Translations under genes and position numbers: made by a program | Source: Luteococcus japonicus | Lineage (GTDB): Bacteria > Actinomycetota > Actinomycetes > Propionibacteriales > Propionibacteriaceae | Direction of reading: 5' to 3' | Assembly: GCF_003752415.1 (NCBI RefSeq) | Contig: NZ_RKHG01000001.1 | Coordinates: forward strand, 62,001-126,000 | Length of the DNA: 64,000 bases | Notes under the pieces: model-generated | What the model was told of the DNA's origin: nothing | Databases searched by the model: none | Seen by the model: only the letters and a program-made list of their open reading frames with translations | Shown: positions 61,684-64,000 of the stretch, one piece after another | Layout: each line of letters starts with the position of its first letter | Numbering within the stretch: position 1 is the stretch's first letter

Positions 61684-63087
61684 ATGACGCACACCCATGT
61701 CGCCGGCTCCATCCATGCCGACGCCACCGCGGCGGGACCGCAGTGGCTCAACCGCCCCACCGACGTCAACGAACTCGATCCCGCGCTGTGGAGCGCTTCG
61801 GTCGAGCGTGTCGATGGAGGAGAGGTGAGCGTGGCTGGTCTGGGCGTCAAGGAGATCGCCGAAGAGGTGGGCACTCCCGCCTATGTGGTCGACGAGGCGG
61901 ACTTCCGCGCAAGGGCTGCCGCCTTCCGTGAGGCCTTTGCCGGTTGGCAGGTCTACTACGCAGGCAAGAGCTTCCTGACCCGGAGCGTGGCGCGCTGGAT
62001 CCGGGAGGAGGACCTGTACCTCGACGTGTGCAGCGGGGGAGAGCTCACGGTGGCCCTGGCCGGCGGCATGGACCCGGCACGCATCGGCCTGCATGGCAAC
62101 AACAAGTCCGTCGACGAGCTGGCCCTGGCCTTGTCGAAGGGTGTGGGCAGGATCATCGTCGACTCGCTGGACGAGATCGGCCGGATCGAACAGCTCTGTG
62201 CGGCCAATGGCTGGCGCGCCCGGGTGATGGTGCGGGTGACCACCGGCGTGGAGGCACACACCCACGAGTACATTGCCACCGCGCACGAGGACCAGAAGTT
62301 CGGCTTCAGCATCACCAATGGGCAGGCGATGGTCGCAATGGTGCGCTGCCACTACAGCGAGCACATGGACCTGCTGGGGATCCACTCACACATCGGCTCG
62401 CAGATCTTCGACACCCACGGCTTCGAGGTGGCTGCCCGCCGCACCATGAAGCTCCTGGCCCAGTTCGCCGCGGCGACCGGGACGGAGCTGCCCGAGTTGG
62501 ACCTCGGTGGCGGCTTCGGCATCGCGTACACCCATGCCGACACCCCCGCAACGCCCGACGCCCTGGCCACCAGTCTGCGGGAGATCGTCGAGCATGAGGC
62601 GCGCGGATACAACATCGCCATCCCACAGATCAGCATCGAACCGGGCCGCGCCATCAGCGGCCCCACCACCATGGCGCTCTACACCGTGGGTACGGTGAAG
62701 GTGGTCGACATCGACGGGGGACAGAACCGGGTCTACGTGAGCATCGACGGTGGGATGAGTGACAACATCCGTCCCGCCCTCTATGCCGCTGAGTACTCGG
62801 CGGCCGTCGTCTCGCGCGCCTCCCGGGCCGAGCCCGTCCTGTGCCGCGTGGTCGGCAAGCACTGTGAGGGTGGCGACATCCTGGTCCGCGACGTCTTCCT
62901 GCCCGCGGACATCGCCCCCGGAGACCTGCTGGCGGTTCCCGCGTCGGGTGCCTACTCCCGGGCGATGGCCAGCAACTACAACATGCTGACCAAGCCTCCG
63001 GTCGTCGCGGTGCGCGACGGCGAACTGACCACATTGCTGCGCCGTGAGAGCCTCGAGGACCTGATGAGCCTCGACGTCGGCAACTGA
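61684..63087 (+). CDS. lysA: Diaminopimelate decarboxylase
   Basis: A 467-residue PLP enzyme for the last step of lysine synthesis. The PLP lysine is in QVYYAGKSFLTRSVARW; LGIHSHIGSQIFDTHGFEVA, LDLGGGFGIAYTH, EPGRAISGPTTMALYTVGTVK and the late CHYS-like region VVGKHCEGGDILVRDV complete the fold-III barrel and its sheet domain. A Met nine codons upstream is in frame, but the chosen ATG (MTHTHVAG) has GGAAGGATCAGGGGT before it. hom follows by 46 bases in the same operon. Confidence 0.95.
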   Translation: MTHTHVAGSIHADATAAGPQWLNRPTDVNELDPALWSASVERVDGGEVSVAGLGVKEIAEEVGTPAYVVDEADFRARAAAFREAFAGWQVYYAGKSFLTRSVARWIREEDLYLDVCSGGELTVALAGGMDPARIGLHGNNKSVDELALALSKGVGRIIVDSLDEIGRIEQLCAANGWRARVMVRVTTGVEAHTHEYIATAHEDQKFGFSITNGQAMVAMVRCHYSEHMDLLGIHSHIGSQIFDTHGFEVAARRTMKLLAQFAAATGTELPELDLGGGFGIAYTHADTPATPDALATSLREIVEHEARGYNIAIPQISIEPGRAISGPTTMALYTVGTVKVVDIDGGQNRVYVSIDGGMSDNIRPALYAAEYSAAVVSRASRAEPVLCRVVGKHCEGGDILVRDVFLPADIAPGDLLAVPASGAYSRAMASNYNMLTKPPVVAVRDGELTTLLRRESLEDLMSLDVGN

Positions 63088-63133
63088 GCAGCACTCCCCG
63101 CCCGAAACAATCCACGAAGGACGAAGGACGACG

Positions 63134-64000
63134 ATGAACAGGCTCGAACCCGTAGACCCCGCGAAGCTCGCGCCCCTGAAGGTTGCCCTGTTGGGCTGTG
63201 GCGTGGTGGGCAGCCAGGTGGCCCGCGTGATCACCGAACAGGCAGAGGACCTCACCAACCGGATCGGCTGTCGGCTCGAGCTGGTCGGCATCGCGGTGCG
63301 CAACCTGGACCGGGACTTCGGCGGCCTTGACCCGGAATTGTTCACCGATGACGCGAAGGCGCTGGTCTCGCGCGATGACCTGGACATCGTGATCGAGGTC
63401 GTCGGCGGCATCGAGCCCACCCGCGAGCTGGTGCTGACCGCCATCGACCACGGTGCCAGCATCGTCACCGCCAACAAGGCCCTGTTGGCCCAGGACGGGG
63501 AGGCACTGTTCACAGCTGCCGAGAGCCGGGGCGTCGACCTCTACTTTGAGGCGGCCGTCGCTGGCGCCATCCCGATCGTGAGGCCGCTGCGAGAGTCCCT
63601 GGTGGGTGACGAGATCACCACCGTGATGGGGATCGTGAACGGCACGACGAACTACATCCTGGACCAGATGACCACCACGGGGGCGGACTTCGACGATGCC
63701 CTCGCCGAGGCGCAGCGCCTGGGATATGCGGAGGCGGACCCCACCGCAGACGTGGAGGGCTATGACGCCGCGGCCAAGGCGGCCATCATGGCGACGCTCG
63801 CCTTCCACACCCGGGTGCGGGGTGCGGACGTCTACCGCGAGGGAATCACCTCGGTGACCAGCAACGACATCGTCCTGGCCCGCAAGCTGGGCTGCGTGGT
63901 CAAGATGCTGGCCGTCCTCAAGACCGACGTGCAGGGAGCGGTGAGCGTGCGGGTCCACCCCGCACTGGTTCCCTCCAGCCACCCGCTCGCCAGCGTCGGC
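63134..64000 (+). CDS. hom: Homoserine dehydrogenase, cut by right edge
   Basis: The first 289 residues of the NAD(P)-dependent enzyme that reduces aspartate semialdehyde to homoserine. The Rossmann motif is VALLGCGVVGSQVARVI; IEVVGGIEPTRELVLTAIDHG, VTANKALLAQ, MGIVNGTTNYILDQM and the catalytic EADPTADVEGYDAAAKAAIMA are all present. The ACT regulatory domain, if any, is beyond the edge. AAGGACGACG precedes the ATG. The lysA-hom order is widespread in actinobacteria, often followed by thrC and thrB. Confidence 0.96.
   Translation, partial: MNRLEPVDPAKLAPLKVALLGCGVVGSQVARVITEQAEDLTNRIGCRLELVGIAVRNLDRDFGGLDPELFTDDAKALVSRDDLDIVIEVVGGIEPTRELVLTAIDHGASIVTANKALLAQDGEALFTAAESRGVDLYFEAAVAGAIPIVRPLRESLVGDEITTVMGIVNGTTNYILDQMTTTGADFDDALAEAQRLGYAEADPTADVEGYDAAAKAAIMATLAFHTRVRGADVYREGITSVTSNDIVLARKLGCVVKMLAVLKTDVQGAVSVRVHPALVPSSHPLASVG

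Overview
This is a high-GC actinobacterial chromosome window. The lineage markers are a WhiB1-type protein, a SigH/RsrA-type sigma and anti-sigma pair, the 24-residue ribosomal protein bL37, a fused E2-E1 2-oxoglutarate decarboxylase (Kgd), a PdtaS-type kinase and a Cys-rich actinobacterial ferrochelatase. A pigmented member of the Propionibacteriaceae or a nearby family is my best guess, but genus is inference only.

Layout. 1-1.3 kb: the 5' part of an IS3-family element inserted in an MlrC-like (M81) peptidase gene, of which only a fragment remains. 1.4-5.3 kb: a NarL-type two-component system divergent from a MacB/FtsX-like ABC exporter. 5.5-9.6 kb: a scarred zone with an IS256-family remnant, an SRPBCC gene, two tail-to-tail glycosyltransferase 5' fragments, a methyltransferase and a frameshifted conserved gene. 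9.7-18.7 kb: nine minus-strand genes, each overlapping the next by 4-8 bases (glycosyltransferases, a PIG-L deacetylase/methyltransferase fusion and an acyl-CoA-dehydrogenase C-terminal module). Two of the nine carry single-base frameshifts.

18.8-34.8 kb is a photoprotection and carotenoid island: a Rossmann-TspO fusion, a CPBP protease, a DUF3253 protein, a PPOX-family protein, photolyase, a shortened FAD oxidoreductase, lycopene cyclase, a P450, CrtU (aryl-carotenoid desaturase/methylase), CrtB, CrtI, a fused IPP isomerase-GGPP synthase, a CarH/LitR-type B12 photoreceptor repressor and ferrochelatase. Idi-CrtE makes GGPP, CrtB makes phytoene, CrtI makes lycopene, CrtY makes beta-carotene and CrtU makes isorenieratene. 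The P450, translationally coupled to crtY, is a candidate hydroxylase. The carH-crt intergenic region holds repeated motifs suitable for a light-released operator.

34.9-36.1 kb: an AbiE-type pair with an intact antitoxin and a truncated toxin, then tRNA-fMet. 36.3-44.8 kb: a FUSC-like membrane protein, a five-gene oligopeptide/nickel-type ABC importer, serA and hisN. 45.2-53.4 kb: rsgA-aroA, a DoxX-like protein, an HMCES/YedK protein, a hydrolase, sigH-rsrA with a SigH-type promoter, bL37, pdtaS and whiB1. 53.4-64 kb: galK, a small DUF6104 protein, kgd, two GT87-like membrane proteins, tRNA-Arg, lysA and hom (cut by the right edge).

All broken genes lie in the first 36 kb, and the five frameshifts fall between 5.6 and 17.1 kb. 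The housekeeping half (36-64 kb) looks intact. This fits an accessory region under decay, but sequencing errors in G/C runs could explain some of the frameshifts.
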